54,712 nt of DNA, from NCBI GenBank assembly GCA_025352565.1, contig JANXTF010000017.1, forward strand, positions 1 to 54,712. Reading direction: 5' to 3'. Shown one piece after another: positions 27,379-39,804 of the stretch (positions are counted from its first letter, which is position 1; every line of letters begins with the position of its first letter). The stretch comes from Rhodospirillales bacterium. GTDB taxonomy: Bacteria; Pseudomonadota; Alphaproteobacteria; Acetobacterales; Acetobacteraceae. The notes under the pieces are model-generated. The model did not search any database and was not told where the DNA came from. It worked only from the letters and a program-made list of their open reading frames with translations. Position numbers and translations under genes: made by a program.

Positions 27379-29436
27379 CTATTCCGCCGCGGCCGCGAGG
27401 CTGGGCTGATAGAGCGCCGCACACTTGGCCATGGTGGCGCTGGCACGGCTGATCGGGTCGGTCTGGTAGTAGTTCGGCACACACGACACGAACGCCGCCT
27501 CGCCGAGTGCCGCCGGGTCGCCGGCGGGGCCGCTGTGATCCGAGCAGCCGAAGCGGGGCAGCTGGTTGATGCGGGCGAACACCGGGTTCGCTCCCTCCAG
27601 CCGGGCGCGCAATGCCTCCAGCGTGTCGTAGGGGAGCGGCTTGCCGAGCACGGCGCTGGCGGCGCGCAATATCTTCCAATCCTCACGCGCGTCACCGGGC
27701 GGGAACGTGGCGAAGGAACCGCGCTGCACCCGGCCCTCGGTGTTCACGTAGGTGCCGTGCTTCTCGGGATAGGCGGCGCCGGGAAGAATGACGTCGGCGC
27801 GGGCGGCACCGGCGTCGCCGTGATGGCCCTGGTAGACCACGAAGGTGTCGTCCCCGATGCGCGACATGTCGAACTCGTCGGCGGCCAGCAGCCACAGCAA
27901 ATCCACGCCGCCGCCCATCATGGCGTCAAGATTCTTGCCGTTCGGTCCCGGCAGGAAACCGAGATCGAGCGCGCCGACGCGGCCGCCGGCCGTGTGCAGC
28001 ACGTTGAAGCCATGCCACTCGGGCGCCAGCATCCCGGTCTGTGCCGCGAGCTTCCAGCATGCGGCGAGGATCGCGGCGCCGTCGGGGCGGGCGATGGCAC
28101 CTTGGCCCACGATGACCATGGGGCGCTTGGCGTCACGCAGAACGCTGGCGAAATCCTGGCTGCCGTCGAGCAGGCCGGTCAGCGCGCTGGGGCCGTCGCC
28201 GATCCAGGTCGCGTCATAGGTGAGGTCGGCCGCGGCCCCGATCGCGGCCACCGGGAAGCGCCCGGCGACCTGGCGCTTGCGGATGCGCGCGTTCAGCAGC
28301 GGCGCCTCGCGCCTGGGATTGCTGCCGACGATGAGCAGCGCGTCGGCTTCCTCGATCCCGGCGATCGAGGTGTTGAAGGTGTAGAAATCCCGCCGCGCCG
28401 CGTCGATGCGGGCACCGTCCTGGCGGCAATCGAGATTGATGGAACCGAGCAGTCCCATCAAATCCTTCAGCGCCATCGTGCTCTCGGCATCAACCATGTC
28501 GCCCGCGATGGCGCCGATGCGCTCGCCCGTCAGGCCACGCAGCCTGGCGGCGATGGCGGCGAAGGCCTCGGGCCAGGTCGCTTTGCGCATCTGGCCGTCA
28601 CGCCGCACCCACGGGCTGTCGAGCCGGCGGCGTTTGAGGCCGTCGATGGCGAAGCGGGACTTGTCGGCCAGCCACTCCTCGTTCACGTCCTCGTTGATAC
28701 GCGGCAACACGCGCAGCACCTCGCCCCCGCGTGTGTCGATGCGGATAGCCGCACCCACGGCGTCCATCACGTCGATGCTGTCGGTCTTCGTCAGCTCCCA
28801 CGGGCGGGTGACGAAGGCGTAGGGCTTCGAGGTGAGCGCGCCGACCGGGCAGATGTCGATGAGATTACCGGACAGCTCGGAGGTGAGCGCGTGCTCGACA
28901 TAGGTGCCGACCTCCATGTTCTCGCCGCGCGCGGTCGCGCCCAGTTCCGGCACGCCGGCGATCTCGGTCGCGAAGCGGATGCAGCGCGTGCATTGGATGC
29001 AGCGCGTCATCACGGTTTTCACCAGCGGGCCGAGGTTCTTGTCCTTCACGGCGCGCTTGTTCTCGGCGTAGCGCGAATGGTCGCGGCCGTAGCCGACCGC
29101 CTGGTCCTGCAGGTCGCATTCGCCGCCCTGGTCGCAGATCGGGCAGTCGAGCGGGTGGTTGATGAGCAGAAATTCCATGACGCCGCGCCGCGCCTGGCGC
29201 GTCATCGGGCTGTCGGTGAACACCACCATGTTGTCGGCGACCGGAAACGCGCAGGACGCGACCGGCTTCGGCGCCTTCTCGACCTCGACCAGACACATGC
29301 GGCAATTGCCGGCGATGGAAAGGCGCTCGTGATAGCAGAAGCGGGGGATTTCGCGGCCCGCGAGTTCGGCCGCCTGCAACACCGTGCTGCCGGCGGGGAC
29401 TTCGACGGTGATGCCGTCAACCGTGACCTTGGGCAT
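27379..29436 (-). CDS. nuoG: NADH-quinone oxidoreductase subunit G
   Basis: This 685-residue peripheral-arm subunit of complex I carries several iron-sulfur clusters. The N-terminal ferredoxin part has [15 protein letters not shown], and the His/Cys cluster has [11 protein letters not shown] [4Fe-4S] motif [10 protein letters not shown] is paired with C-P-V-G. A molybdopterin-oxidoreductase-like C-terminal domain follows without cofactor function. Length is normal for alphaproteobacteria. Confidence 0.97.
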   Translation of the reverse strand: MPKVTVDGITVEVPAGSTVLQAAELAGREIPRFCYHERLSIAGNCRMCLVEVEKAPKPVASCAFPVADNMVVFTDSPMTRQARRGVMEFLLINHPLDCPICDQGGECDLQDQAVGYGRDHSRYAENKRAVKDKNLGPLVKTVMTRCIQCTRCIRFATEIAGVPELGATARGENMEVGTYVEHALTSELSGNLIDICPVGALTSKPYAFVTRPWELTKTDSIDVMDAVGAAIRIDTRGGEVLRVLPRINEDVNEEWLADKSRFAIDGLKRRRLDSPWVRRDGQMRKATWPEAFAAIAARLRGLTGERIGAIAGDMVDAESTMALKDLMGLLGSINLDCRQDGARIDAARRDFYTFNTSIAGIEEADALLIVGSNPRREAPLLNARIRKRQVAGRFPVAAIGAAADLTYDATWIGDGPSALTGLLDGSQDFASVLRDAKRPMVIVGQGAIARPDGAAILAACWKLAAQTGMLAPEWHGFNVLHTAGGRVGALDLGFLPGPNGKNLDAMMGGGVDLLWLLAADEFDMSRIGDDTFVVYQGHHGDAGAARADVILPGAAYPEKHGTYVNTEGRVQRGSFATFPPGDAREDWKILRAASAVLGKPLPYDTLEALRARLEGANPVFARINQLPRFGCSDHSGPAGDPAALGEAAFVSCVPNYYQTDPISRASATMAKCAALYQPSLAAAAE

Positions 29437-29439
29437 GAT

Positions 29440-30783
29440 CTATTCCGCCGCCAAGGCCAAAGACTCGCCGGCCAACGGTTCGTTGACGGGGAAGGTGCGC
29501 GCCGGCGCGCCCCGCACGCGCTTGTACTCGGCGATGCGCTCCTCCATCAGCGGGCGGAAATGGCGGATGAGGCCCTGCACCGGCCATGCCGCCGCGTCGC
29601 CGAGCGCGCAGATGGTGTGGCCCTCGATCTGCCGGCTGACCTGTTCCAGCGTGTCGATCTCGTCCAGTTCGGCGCGCCCCTGCACCATGCGGTACATGAC
29701 GCGCATCATCCACCCGGCCCCCTCGCGGCACGGCGTACACTGGCCGCAGCTTTCGTGCTTGTAGAACTGGCTCAGGCGGGCGATGGCGCGGATCACGTCG
29801 GTGGATTTATCCATCACGATCACCGCCGCCGTACCGAGGCCGCTTTTCACGTCGCGCAGGCTGTCGAAATCCATCAGCACGGTGTCGCAGATGCTTTTCG
29901 GCAGCAGCGGCACGCTGGAGCCGCCGGGGATGACAGCCAGCAGATTATCCCATCCGCCGCGCACGCCGCCGCAATAGGTGTCGATCAACTCGCGCAACGG
30001 AATGCCAAGTTCCTCCTCGACGTTGCACGGCTTGTTCACGTGGCCCGAGATGCAAAAAATCTTGGTGCCCGCGTTCTTGGGGCGGCCGAGGGCGGAGAAC
30101 CAGCCGGCGCCGCGCCGCAGGATGGCGGGGGCGACCGCGATGGTCTCAACGTTGTTCACGGTGGTGGGGCAGCCGTACAGGCCCACCGCCGCCGGGAAGG
30201 GCGGCTTCATGCGTGGCATGCCCTTTTTGCCCTCGAGACTTTCGAGCAGCGCGGTTTCCTCGCCGCAGATATAGGCGCCCGCGCCACGGTGCAGGTACAG
30301 CTCGAAATCCCAGCCGGAGCCGGCCGCGTTCGCGCCGATCAATCCGGCCTCATAGGCCTCGTCGATCGCGATCTGCAGGTTTACCGCCTCGTTGTAGTAT
30401 TCGCCACGGATGTAGATGTAGGCGGCATGCGCGCCCATCGCGAACGACGCGATCAGGCAGCCCTCGATCAGCTTGTGCGGATCGTGGCGCATGATGTCCC
30501 GGTCTTTGCAGGTGCCGGGCTCGCTCTCGTCGGCGTTGACCACGAGATAGGCCGGGCGCCCGTCGGACACCTTGGGCATGAACGACCATTTCATGCCGGT
30601 GGGGAAACCCGCGCCGCCGCGCCCGCGCAGCCCGGAGGCCTTCATCTCGTCGATGATCGCCTCGCGGCCGCGGGCGATGATGGCGGCCGTGCCGTCCCAG
30701 TCGCCCCGCGCGCGGGCACCCGCCAGGCGGAAATCATGCTGGCCGTAGAGGTTGGTGAAGATGCGGTCTTGATCACTGAGCAT
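29440..30783 (-). CDS. nuoF: NADH-quinone oxidoreductase subunit F
   Basis: This is the 447-residue NADH-dehydrogenase subunit that binds NADH, FMN and cluster N3. The FMN/NADH glycine-rich loop reads [13 protein letters not shown] near residue 54. The cluster motif is [11 protein letters not shown] near residue 355, with the fourth cysteine in T-I-C-A-L-G-D. Spacing is 3 bases on each side to nuoE and nuoG. Confidence 0.97.
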   Translation of the reverse strand: MLSDQDRIFTNLYGQHDFRLAGARARGDWDGTAAIIARGREAIIDEMKASGLRGRGGAGFPTGMKWSFMPKVSDGRPAYLVVNADESEPGTCKDRDIMRHDPHKLIEGCLIASFAMGAHAAYIYIRGEYYNEAVNLQIAIDEAYEAGLIGANAAGSGWDFELYLHRGAGAYICGEETALLESLEGKKGMPRMKPPFPAAVGLYGCPTTVNNVETIAVAPAILRRGAGWFSALGRPKNAGTKIFCISGHVNKPCNVEEELGIPLRELIDTYCGGVRGGWDNLLAVIPGGSSVPLLPKSICDTVLMDFDSLRDVKSGLGTAAVIVMDKSTDVIRAIARLSQFYKHESCGQCTPCREGAGWMMRVMYRMVQGRAELDEIDTLEQVSRQIEGHTICALGDAAAWPVQGLIRHFRPLMEERIAEYKRVRGAPARTFPVNEPLAGESLALAAE

Positions 30784-30786
30784 CGT

Positions 30787-31440
30787 CTATTCCGCGGTCT
30801 GGAAGTGCAGCGTGGTCAGCGTGTTGGGGCCACCCTCGGGAGCGGAGGTCATGCGGCCGATCATGGAGCCCGGCTTCGGCGCCTCGCCACGTTTCAGCGC
30901 GTCCAGGAGTTCCCCGGTGCGGGCGGCATCCATGTCCTCATAGAAATCGTCGTTCACCTGCAGGATCGGCGCGTTCACGCAGGCGCCGAGACATTCCACC
31001 TCGGTCATGGTGAACAGGCCGTCGGCGCTGGTTTCGTGCCAGCCCTTGATGCCGGTGAATTTGCGGCAGGCGGCGACCACGTCGTCCGAGCCGCGCAGCC
31101 AGCAGGGCGTGGTGGTGCAGAGCTGCAAATGGTAGCGGCCGATGGGGGTGGTGTTGAACATCAGATAGAACGTCGCGACCTCGTACACGCGGATGGGCGG
31201 CATCCCCAGGCGATGCGCCACTGCGTCCATCGCCACGCGCGGCACCCAGGCACTGCCGGTCTGGCGGCCCATCTGGCGCTGGGCCACGTACAGCAGCGGC
31301 AGCGAGCCGCTGGCCTGCTTGCCCGCCGGGTATTTCGCCAGGATCTTCTCGATCTCGGCATTACTTTCGTCGTCGAATGCGAAATGGGCCGGCTGGGCGA
31401 TGTTCTCGCCGGTCGAGCCGTCCCCGATGTTCTCGGCCAT
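30787..31440 (-). CDS. nuoE: NADH-quinone oxidoreductase subunit E
   Basis: This 217-residue thioredoxin-like subunit carries the [2Fe-2S] cluster N1a. Cluster cysteines are in C-T-T-T-P-C and C-L-G-A-C. The ATG at 31440 (M-A-E-N-I-G-D) was chosen over the long upstream open frame, which is the shadow of nuoD. The last 30 residues, after G-E-A-P-K-P-G-S, are a variable tail. Confidence 0.95.
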   Translation of the reverse strand: MAENIGDGSTGENIAQPAHFAFDDESNAEIEKILAKYPAGKQASGSLPLLYVAQRQMGRQTGSAWVPRVAMDAVAHRLGMPPIRVYEVATFYLMFNTTPIGRYHLQLCTTTPCWLRGSDDVVAACRKFTGIKGWHETSADGLFTMTEVECLGACVNAPILQVNDDFYEDMDAARTGELLDALKRGEAPKPGSMIGRMTSAPEGGPNTLTTLHFQTAE

Positions 31441-31444
31441 CAAA

Positions 31445-32674
31445 CTACCTGTCGATCTCGCCGAACACGACGTCGAGCGATCCGATGATCGCCACCGCAT
31501 CGGCCAGCATGTGCCGCTTGGAAAGCTTTTCAATCGCCTGGAGGAAGGCGAAACCCGTGGGGCGTATCTTGCACCGATACGGCCGGTTGGTACCGTCAGC
31601 CACCAGATAGACGCCGAACTCGCCCTTGGGGCTCTCGACCGTCGTGTAGGTGGCGCCGGCGGGCACGTGGTAACCCTCGGTGAACAGCTTGAAGTGATGG
31701 ATCAGCGCCTCCATCGACTTCTTCATCTCGCCGCGCGTGGGGGGGGAAAACTTGCGGTCCTGCACCTTGATCGGGCCGGGCTTCATGCGCGCGAGGCACT
31801 GGCGGATGATCTTCACGCTCTCGCGCATCTCGCCCATGCGCATCAAATAGCGGTCGTAGCAATCGCCGTTGCGGCCGACCGGGATGTCGAACTCAAGCTG
31901 TTCGTACATTTCGTAGGGCTGCGAGCGCCGCAGATCCCATGGCACGCCGCTGGCGCGCAGCGGCGGGCCGGAAAAGCCCCAGGCCAGCGCGTCCTCGGCG
32001 GAAATGATGCCGATATCGACGGTGCGCTGCTTCCAGATGCGGTTATTGGTGAGCAGGCCTTCCAGGTCGTCGATGAACCTGGGAAAGGTCTCGGCCCACT
32101 CGGCGATGCGTTCCTCGAGACCGGCGGGCAGGTCTTTCGCCACGCCGCCAGGGCGGAAATAGTTGGAGTGCAGGCGCGCGCCGGAGGCCTGATCATAGAA
32201 CTCCATCAGCTTCTCGCGTTCCTCGAAGCCCCACAGCGCCGGCGTGATGGCACCGACGTCCAGCGCGTAAGTGGTCACGTTCAGCAGGTGGTTCAGGACG
32301 CGGGTGATCTCGGAGAACAGCGTGCGTATCCACTTGGCCCGCTCCGGCACCTCGATGCCGAGCAGCTTCTCGGTGGCGAGCGCGAAGGGGTGCTCCATGC
32401 ACATCGGGCTGACGTAATCGAGCCGGTCGAAATACGGGACCGCCTGCATGTAGGTCTTGTATTCGATCAGCTTCTCGGTGCCGCGATGCAGCAGGCCGAT
32501 ATGCGGGTCGGCGCGCTCGACGACCTCGCCATCCATTTCCAGGATTAGCCGCAGCACGCCATGGGCCGCCGGATGCTGGGGGCCGAAATTGATCGCATGG
32601 CTGTCGATCGCGACCGACCTGGTGGAAGGCAGCAGATCGCGGCCGGGAAGTGCTTCGCCCATGCTGCTGCTCAC
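31445..32674 (-). CDS. nuoD: NADH-quinone oxidoreductase subunit D
   Basis: This 409-residue (from GTG) 49-kDa-type subunit lines the quinone site with NuoB. Typical stretches are [15 protein letters not shown] near residue 30, the H-R-G-T-E-K-L region near residue 64, and the C-terminal F-G-E-I-D-R. The GTG at 32674 overlaps the nuoC stop by 4 bases. An ATG at 32662 is an in-frame alternative without a better ribosome binding site. Confidence 0.96.
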   Translation of the reverse strand: MSSSMGEALPGRDLLPSTRSVAIDSHAINFGPQHPAAHGVLRLILEMDGEVVERADPHIGLLHRGTEKLIEYKTYMQAVPYFDRLDYVSPMCMEHPFALATEKLLGIEVPERAKWIRTLFSEITRVLNHLLNVTTYALDVGAITPALWGFEEREKLMEFYDQASGARLHSNYFRPGGVAKDLPAGLEERIAEWAETFPRFIDDLEGLLTNNRIWKQRTVDIGIISAEDALAWGFSGPPLRASGVPWDLRRSQPYEMYEQLEFDIPVGRNGDCYDRYLMRMGEMRESVKIIRQCLARMKPGPIKVQDRKFSPPTRGEMKKSMEALIHHFKLFTEGYHVPAGATYTTVESPKGEFGVYLVADGTNRPYRCKIRPTGFAFLQAIEKLSKRHMLADAVAIIGSLDVVFGEIDR

Positions 32675-33276
32675 GGCTTCATGCCCCGGCTGCCCTCATG
32701 CGCCTTCTCGTCGCCGGGAAGCGAGGTCATCGCCTCCCAGGGCGAGAGGAAGTCGAAGTTGCGAAAATCCTGGGTGAGCTTGACCGGCTCATACACCACC
32801 TGCTTGCGCTCCTCGTCGTAGCGCACCTCGACATAGCCAGTGAGCGGGAAGTCCTTGCGGAGCGGATGCCCCTCGAAGCCGTAATCGGTGAGGATGCGGC
32901 GCAGATCGGGCTGGTCGGAGAACACGATGCCGTAGAGATCCCACGCCTCGCGCTCCCACCAGGTGGCGACCGGCCAGATGCGGTGGATGGAGGGCACCGG
33001 GATGGCAGCGTCGGTGGCGACGTGGAGGCGGATGCGGTGGTTCAGCGAGACGCTGAGGAGGTTGTACACCACCTCGAAGCGGGGCGACCGATCGGGCCAG
33101 TCCACGCCGCAGAGATCCATCATCTGCTCGAAACTGAAACGCGGATCGTCGCGCAGCGTGGTCATCAGGTCGAGCAGCAATCCGGACGCCACATGGACGA
33201 CAAGCTCGCCCTTTTCGCGGGCGGCGGAGATCACGCCTGGAAGGGCCGCAACGGCCTCGTGCAGATCGTCAGCCAC
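32671..33276 (-). CDS. nuoC: NADH-quinone oxidoreductase subunit C
   Basis: This is the 201-residue 30-kDa-type subunit. The conserved [12 protein letters not shown] and [16 protein letters not shown] motifs are present. The most plausible start is the GTG at 33276, inside the nuoB end (8-base overlap); it gives V-A-D-D-L-H-E-A-V, whereas the longer frame upstream is nuoB shadow. It is a separate protein, not the NuoCD fusion of enterobacteria. Confidence 0.94.
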   Translation of the reverse strand: MADDLHEAVAALPGVISAAREKGELVVHVASGLLLDLMTTLRDDPRFSFEQMMDLCGVDWPDRSPRFEVVYNLLSVSLNHRIRLHVATDAAIPVPSIHRIWPVATWWEREAWDLYGIVFSDQPDLRRILTDYGFEGHPLRKDFPLTGYVEVRYDEERKQVVYEPVKLTQDFRNFDFLSPWEAMTSLPGDEKAHEGSRGMKP

Positions 33277-33820
33277 GGAGGATGGTCCCGGTGCGGCGGA
33301 TTTTCTTCTGCAACTGCATGATTCCGTAAACCAGCGCCTCCGCCGTGGGCGGGCAGCCCGGCACGTAGATGTCCACCGGGACGACACGGTCGCAGCCGCG
33401 CACCACCGAGTAGGAGTAGTGGTAGTAGCCGCCGCCGTTGGCGCAACTGCCCATGCTGATGACCCAGCGGGGTTCGGGCATCTGGTCGTAGACCTTGCGC
33501 AGGGCGGGGGCCATTTTGTTGGTGAGTGTGCCGGCGACGATCATCACGTCGCTCTGGCGCGGGCTCGCGCGCGGGATGACGCCCATGCGGTCGAGGTCGT
33601 AGCGCGGCATGTAGGCGTGGATCATCTCCACCGCACAGCACGCCAGCCCGAACGTCATCGGCCAAAGGCTACCGGTGCGCGCCCAGTTGACGAGCTTGTC
33701 GACGTTGGCGACGACGAAGCCCTTGTCGGAGATTTCGCCGGTGATGCCCTTGATGACCGCGTCCTGCGCGGGGCCGGGGGGAATCGGGGCGCCAAGGTAG
33801 TCCGTCGTGGTCGTGCTCAT
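33269..33820 (-). CDS. nuoB: NADH-quinone oxidoreductase subunit B
   Basis: This 183-residue subunit carries cluster N2, the last electron carrier before quinone. The adjacent cysteines are seen in G-L-A-C-C-A-V-E-M, with the other ligands in G-S-C-A-N-G-G-G and V-P-G-C-P-P. The start is the ATG at 33820 ([12 protein letters not shown]); the longer frame upstream is nuoA shadow. Confidence 0.97.
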   Translation of the reverse strand: MSTTTTDYLGAPIPPGPAQDAVIKGITGEISDKGFVVANVDKLVNWARTGSLWPMTFGLACCAVEMIHAYMPRYDLDRMGVIPRASPRQSDVMIVAGTLTNKMAPALRKVYDQMPEPRWVISMGSCANGGGYYHYSYSVVRGCDRVVPVDIYVPGCPPTAEALVYGIMQLQKKIRRTGTILRG

Positions 33821-33825
33821 GCCAC

Positions 33826-34191
33826 CTACTCCCAATCCAGCGCGCCCTTGTTCCACTCGTAGATGAAGCCGACCGTCAGCACCGCAAGGAAGCCGAGCAT
33901 GGAGAGGAAGCCGAACATGCCGATATCGGCCAGGCTGACCGCCCAGGGGAACAGGAAGGCCACTTCCAGGTCGAAGATGATGAACAGGATGGCCACGAGG
34001 TAGAACCGCACGTCGAACCGGCGGCGGGCGTCGTCGAACGCCTCGAAGCCGCATTCATAGGCCGACAGTTTCTCAGGGTAGGGTTTCTGCTTGGCGGCCA
34101 GCAGCGAACCGCCGATCATGGCGGAGGCGATGACGCCCGCGAGCGCGATGAACACCAGGATCGGGAAGTAGTTCGCGAGAAGCGGTTCCAT
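33826..34191 (-). CDS. nuoA: NADH-quinone oxidoreductase subunit A
   Basis: This is the first gene of the complex I operon. It encodes a 121-residue membrane subunit with three helices and the conserved Y-E-C-G-F-E loop. [20 protein letters not shown]-type sequence follows. The ATG at 34191 ([10 protein letters not shown]) was preferred to one eight codons upstream. No clear promoter was identified in the 114 bases between it and tRNA-Asp. Confidence 0.96.
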   Translation of the reverse strand: MEPLLANYFPILVFIALAGVIASAMIGGSLLAAKQKPYPEKLSAYECGFEAFDDARRRFDVRFYLVAILFIIFDLEVAFLFPWAVSLADIGMFGFLSMLGFLAVLTVGFIYEWNKGALDWE

Positions 34192-34305
34192 GTCAGCGTC
34201 CCTGTTGCGCGCCAATGCCGCAGTGCAGCGTGGCCGACCTATAGCCCCAACGGGAGCGTTCTGCCAGGGCCGCGGGAAACCGATTCCGACGGCCGCCGAC
34301 GCTGC

Positions 34306-34382
<77 letters not shown>

Positions 34383-34462
34383 AGCGGCAGGGCGCAGCGT
34401 TTAGGACGGCCACGGGAATGCGTCAATGGCGTGAGCCGACGAATATGGCGAACAGGGCGGAA

Positions 34463-34534
34463 TGGGCGGTGACGGGATCGAACCGCCGGCCAACTCGGTG
34501 TAAACGAGCCGCTCTACCGCTGAGCTAACCGCCC
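34463..34534 (-). tRNA. tRNA-Val (TAC)
   Basis: This is a 72-base cloverleaf starting GGGCGGU and closing ACCGCCC with discriminator A. The anticodon UAC is at 34502-34500. The CCA end is not encoded, unlike the neighbouring tRNA-Asp and the tRNA-Leu at 41252, so it is added after transcription. Confidence 0.95.
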
Positions 34535-34588
34535 ACTGGCCTGGAGATACCGCGCCGGGCGGCGAAAGCAAACCATGCGGGCGGTGGC

Positions 34589-34882
34589 TCAGCGCGTTGC
34601 GTCGGTCTTCTGGCTCACGGCGTCCTTGAGGCCCTTGCCGGGCTTGAAACGAACGGAGACCGAGGCGGGGATCGAGAGCCTGGCGCCGGTGCGCGGGTCG
34701 CGGCCGATGGTCGGCTTGCGCGCGGCGAGGCCGAATGACCCGAAGCCGACGAGGCGCACGTCCTCATTGTTGCGAAGCGCACCCGTGATCGCGCCCAGCA
34801 CCGCCTCGACGGCGTCGGCAGCTTTGGCGCGCGGCAAATCCGCGCGGTCGGCGACCGCGGATATCAGGTCAAATTTGTTCAT
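34589..34882 (-). CDS. hupB: HU-type DNA-binding protein
   Basis: This is a 97-residue histone-like nucleoid protein. It starts M-N-K-F-D-L-I-S-A-V-A. The conserved G-F-G-S-F core lies near residue 47, and the DNA-grasping arm A-R-K-P-T-I-G-R-D-P-R-T-G follows. The tail after K-P-G-K is slightly longer than in E. coli HU (90 residues). It lies downstream of lon on the same strand, the common clpX-lon-hup order. Confidence 0.95.
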   Translation of the reverse strand: MNKFDLISAVADRADLPRAKAADAVEAVLGAITGALRNNEDVRLVGFGSFGLAARKPTIGRDPRTGARLSIPASVSVRFKPGKGLKDAVSQKTDATR

Positions 34883-34957
34883 CCGCACCCCGTGTCGGCC
34901 GATGACCCGGCCGTTGACGCGAGCAATTTGGATAAGCGTGGGGGAAAGCCGGCGCAA

Positions 34958-34985
34958 GACGATCCGGCGCGCTGGCCGGATCGTC
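34958..34985 (-). other. Perfect GC-rich hairpin between lon and hupB
   Basis: Ten-base perfect arms GACGATCCGG/CCGGATCGTC enclose an 8-base loop, 16 bases downstream of the lon stop. There is no real U-run after it, so it is more likely an mRNA 3'-end stabiliser or a partial terminator than a full terminator. Confidence 0.55.
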
Positions 34986-35000
34986 CGCACGAAAGCCCCG

Positions 35001-37505
<2,505 letters not shown>

Positions 37506-37617
37506 GGTTTGACCTCCTGAAGGACAGTCTCAGCATCTCGCCCCAGTTTGGGCACGAGTCGCCGTGTTGCACCGATATCGGCATCCTCCCCGGAGCCTGC
37601 AAGGATACTTATTCTCG

Positions 37618-37644
37618 CCCCTCCCCCTTGCGAGAGGGGGGAAG
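37618..37644 (-). other. Imperfect GC-rich hairpin between clpX and lon
   Basis: A C-run and a G-run about 10-12 bases long can pair imperfectly around GCGA, starting 9 bases after the clpX stop. No U-run follows. It resembles the short C-run/G-run palindromes scattered through many GC-rich proteobacterial genomes. Confidence 0.35.
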
Positions 37645-37652
37645 GACACGGG

Positions 37653-38906
37653 TTAAGCCGAGGTCTCCTTGCGCTCCTGGCCGTACAGGAACAGCGGATT
37701 GGCACGGCTTTCGGCCACCTCGCGGTTGATCACGATTTCCTCGACGCCATCGAGGCCGGGGAGGTCGAACATGGTGGTCAGCAGGATATTCTCCATGATG
37801 GAGCGCAGGCCGCGCGCGCCGGTTTTGCGGCCGATGGCGCGCTTGGCGACCGATGCCAACGCATCTTCGGTGAAGGACAGCTTGACGCCCTCCATCTCGA
37901 ACAGCCGGCCATACTGTTTGACCAAGGCGTTTTTCGGCTTGGTCAGGATTTCGATCAGCGCCGGCTCGTCGAGATCCTCCAGCGTGGCAACCACCGGCAG
38001 GCGGCCGATGAACTCGGGGATCAGGCCGAAACGCAGCAGATCCTCGGGCTCGACCTCGCGCAGGACGGCGCCGGTGCGGCGCTCGTCCGGGTTACGGACT
38101 TCGGCGCCGTAGCCGATGCTCGAGCCCTTGCCGCGTGCGGAGATGATCTTCTCCAGACCAGCGAAGGCGCCACCCACGATGAACAGGATGTTGGTGGTAT
38201 CGACCTGGAGGAATTCCTGCTGCGGGTGCTTGCGCCCACCCTGCGGCGGCACCGAGGCAACGGTGCCTTCCATGATCTTGAGGAGAGCCTGCTGCACGCC
38301 CTCGCCGCTCACATCCCGCGTGATCGACGGGTTGTCCGACTTGCGGCTGATCTTGTCGACCTCGTCGATATAGACGATGCCGCGCTGCGCCCGCTCCACA
38401 TTGTAGTCGGCCGCTTGCAGCAGCTTGAGGATGATGTTTTCCACGTCCTCACCGACATAGCCGGCCTCGGTCAGCGTGGTGGCGTCGGCCATGGTGAACG
38501 GCACGTCGAGGATGCGGGCGAGCGTCTGGGCGAGCAACGTCTTGCCCGAGCCCGTGGGGCCCAGGAGCATGATGTTGGACTTGGCGATCTCGACGTCGTT
38601 GTTCTTGGCGCCATGGGCGAGGCGCTTGTAATGATTGTGAACCGCGACGCTCAGCACCTTCTTCGCATGGAACTGGCCAATGACGTAATCGTCCAGGACC
38701 TTGCAGATCTCCTTGGGCGTGGGCACCCCGTCGCGAGACTTCACGAGGTGCGTCTTGTGCTCCTCGCGGATGATGTCCATGCACAACTCGACGCATTCAT
38801 CGCAGATGAAGACGGTCGGGCCCGCGATCAGCTTGCGAACCTCGTGCTGCGACTTGCCGCAGAACGAGCAATAAAGCGTATTCTTCGAGTCGCTAGGCTT
38901 GCTCAT
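37653..38906 (-). CDS. clpX: ATP-dependent Clp protease ATP-binding subunit ClpX
   Basis: This 417-residue AAA+ unfoldase feeds substrates to ClpP. The N-terminal zinc-binding domain has C-S-F-C-G-K-S-Q and C-D-E-C-V-E-L-C. Walker A is G-P-T-G-S-G-K-T and Walker B V-Y-I-D-E-V-D. The ClpP-binding I-G-F-type loop is replaced by the usual I-G-Y-type reading in S-S-I-G-Y-G-A-E. The ATG at 38906 ([12 protein letters not shown]) was chosen over one 11 codons upstream. Confidence 0.97.
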   Translation of the reverse strand: MSKPSDSKNTLYCSFCGKSQHEVRKLIAGPTVFICDECVELCMDIIREEHKTHLVKSRDGVPTPKEICKVLDDYVIGQFHAKKVLSVAVHNHYKRLAHGAKNNDVEIAKSNIMLLGPTGSGKTLLAQTLARILDVPFTMADATTLTEAGYVGEDVENIILKLLQAADYNVERAQRGIVYIDEVDKISRKSDNPSITRDVSGEGVQQALLKIMEGTVASVPPQGGRKHPQQEFLQVDTTNILFIVGGAFAGLEKIISARGKGSSIGYGAEVRNPDERRTGAVLREVEPEDLLRFGLIPEFIGRLPVVATLEDLDEPALIEILTKPKNALVKQYGRLFEMEGVKLSFTEDALASVAKRAIGRKTGARGLRSIMENILLTTMFDLPGLDGVEEIVINREVAESRANPLFLYGQERKETSA

Positions 38907-39009
38907 GCCAACTCCTGCCCCGAACCCAGGGGACTTCATACTGAAACACTAAACCTCGAAACCGACGCCGGACAAGGGACCGGGCGGGCGCGAGGGAAGA
39001 AGGCGTGGA

Positions 39010-39029
39010 TGGCCGGCCTACGCCGGCCA
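39010..39029 (-). other. Perfect GC-rich hairpin between clpP and clpX
   Basis: Eight-base perfect arms TGGCCGGC/GCCGGCCA with a 4-base loop, 25 bases after the clpP stop and about 100 bases before the clpX start. No U-run follows. Confidence 0.5.
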
Positions 39030-39053
39030 AACGGGGACTTCTTTGAGGGAAAC

Positions 39054-39695
39054 CTATATCGCGCCATCCTCGGACGGCACCGGGCGGTTCTCGACCACCT
39101 CATCCAGCAGGCCGAAATCGCGGGCCTCGGTGGCCGACATGTAGCTGTCGCGCTCCAACTTGCCCTCAATGGCGGCCAAGGTCTGGCCGGTGTGGCGAAC
39201 GTATATCTCGTTCAGTTGATGACGCAGCGTGAGGATTTCGCGGGCCTGGATAGCGATGTCGACAGCCTGCCCCTGGGCGCCACCCGAGGGCTGATGGACC
39301 ATCAGCCGCGCATTCGGCAGCGCATATCGCTTGCCGGGGGCGCCCGAACACATCAGCAGGCTGCCCATCGAGGCTGCCTGGCCGATGCAGACCGTGCTGA
39401 CGGGGCTGCGGATGTACTGCATCGTATCGTAGATCGCGAGGCCGGCCGACACCACGCCGCCGGGGCTGTTGATGTAGAACGCGATATCCTTGGCCGGATT
39501 TTCGCTCTCCAGGAAGAGCAACTGGGCGCAGATCAAAGCGCTGACATGGTCGTACACCGGCCCAGTCAGGAAAATAATCCGCTCCTTCAGGAGGCGCGAA
39601 TAGATGTCGAAGGCCCGCTCGCCACGGGCGGTCTGTTCGACCACCATCGGGACCAGGGCGTTGTCGTAGATCTCGACGGGATCGCGGTCCCTCAT
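39054..39695 (-). CDS. clpP: ATP-dependent Clp protease proteolytic subunit
   Basis: This 213-residue serine peptidase forms the tetradecameric chamber. The catalytic Ser is in G-Q-A-A-S-M-G-S, His in M-V-H-Q-P-S-G-G, and Asp in E-R-D-S-Y-M-S. The start is the ATG at 39695, with GAGAGG seven bases upstream; a GTG directly before it (39698) is an alternative. It is encoded 109 bases after tig. Confidence 0.97.
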   Translation of the reverse strand: MRDRDPVEIYDNALVPMVVEQTARGERAFDIYSRLLKERIIFLTGPVYDHVSALICAQLLFLESENPAKDIAFYINSPGGVVSAGLAIYDTMQYIRSPVSTVCIGQAASMGSLLMCSGAPGKRYALPNARLMVHQPSGGAQGQAVDIAIQAREILTLRHQLNEIYVRHTGQTLAAIEGKLERDSYMSATEARDFGLLDEVVENRPVPSEDGAI

Positions 39696-39728
39696 CACTC
39701 AACCTCTCAAAATAGACGCCATTCCGGG

Positions 39729-39755
39729 GCCGTGCGGGAAACGGTCCCGCACGGC
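39729..39755 (-). other. Perfect GC-rich hairpin between tig and clpP
   Basis: Eleven-base perfect arms GCCGTGCGGGA/TCCCGCACGGC with a 5-base loop lie 50 bases after the tig stop and 34 bases before clpP. There is no U-run. It may protect the tig 3' end or attenuate read-through into clpP. Confidence 0.55.
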
Positions 39756-39804
39756 ATCCTAAGGCAGCTTTGTTAAATAGGTCTCTCCAGACCGGCTTCC
39801 AGCG

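Noticed and set aside
27535-31488. Very long plus-strand open frame opposite nuoG-nuoF-nuoE (about 1317 codons)
   Set aside because: It runs antisense across three unmistakable nuo genes including their boundaries. It is explained by high GC at third positions.
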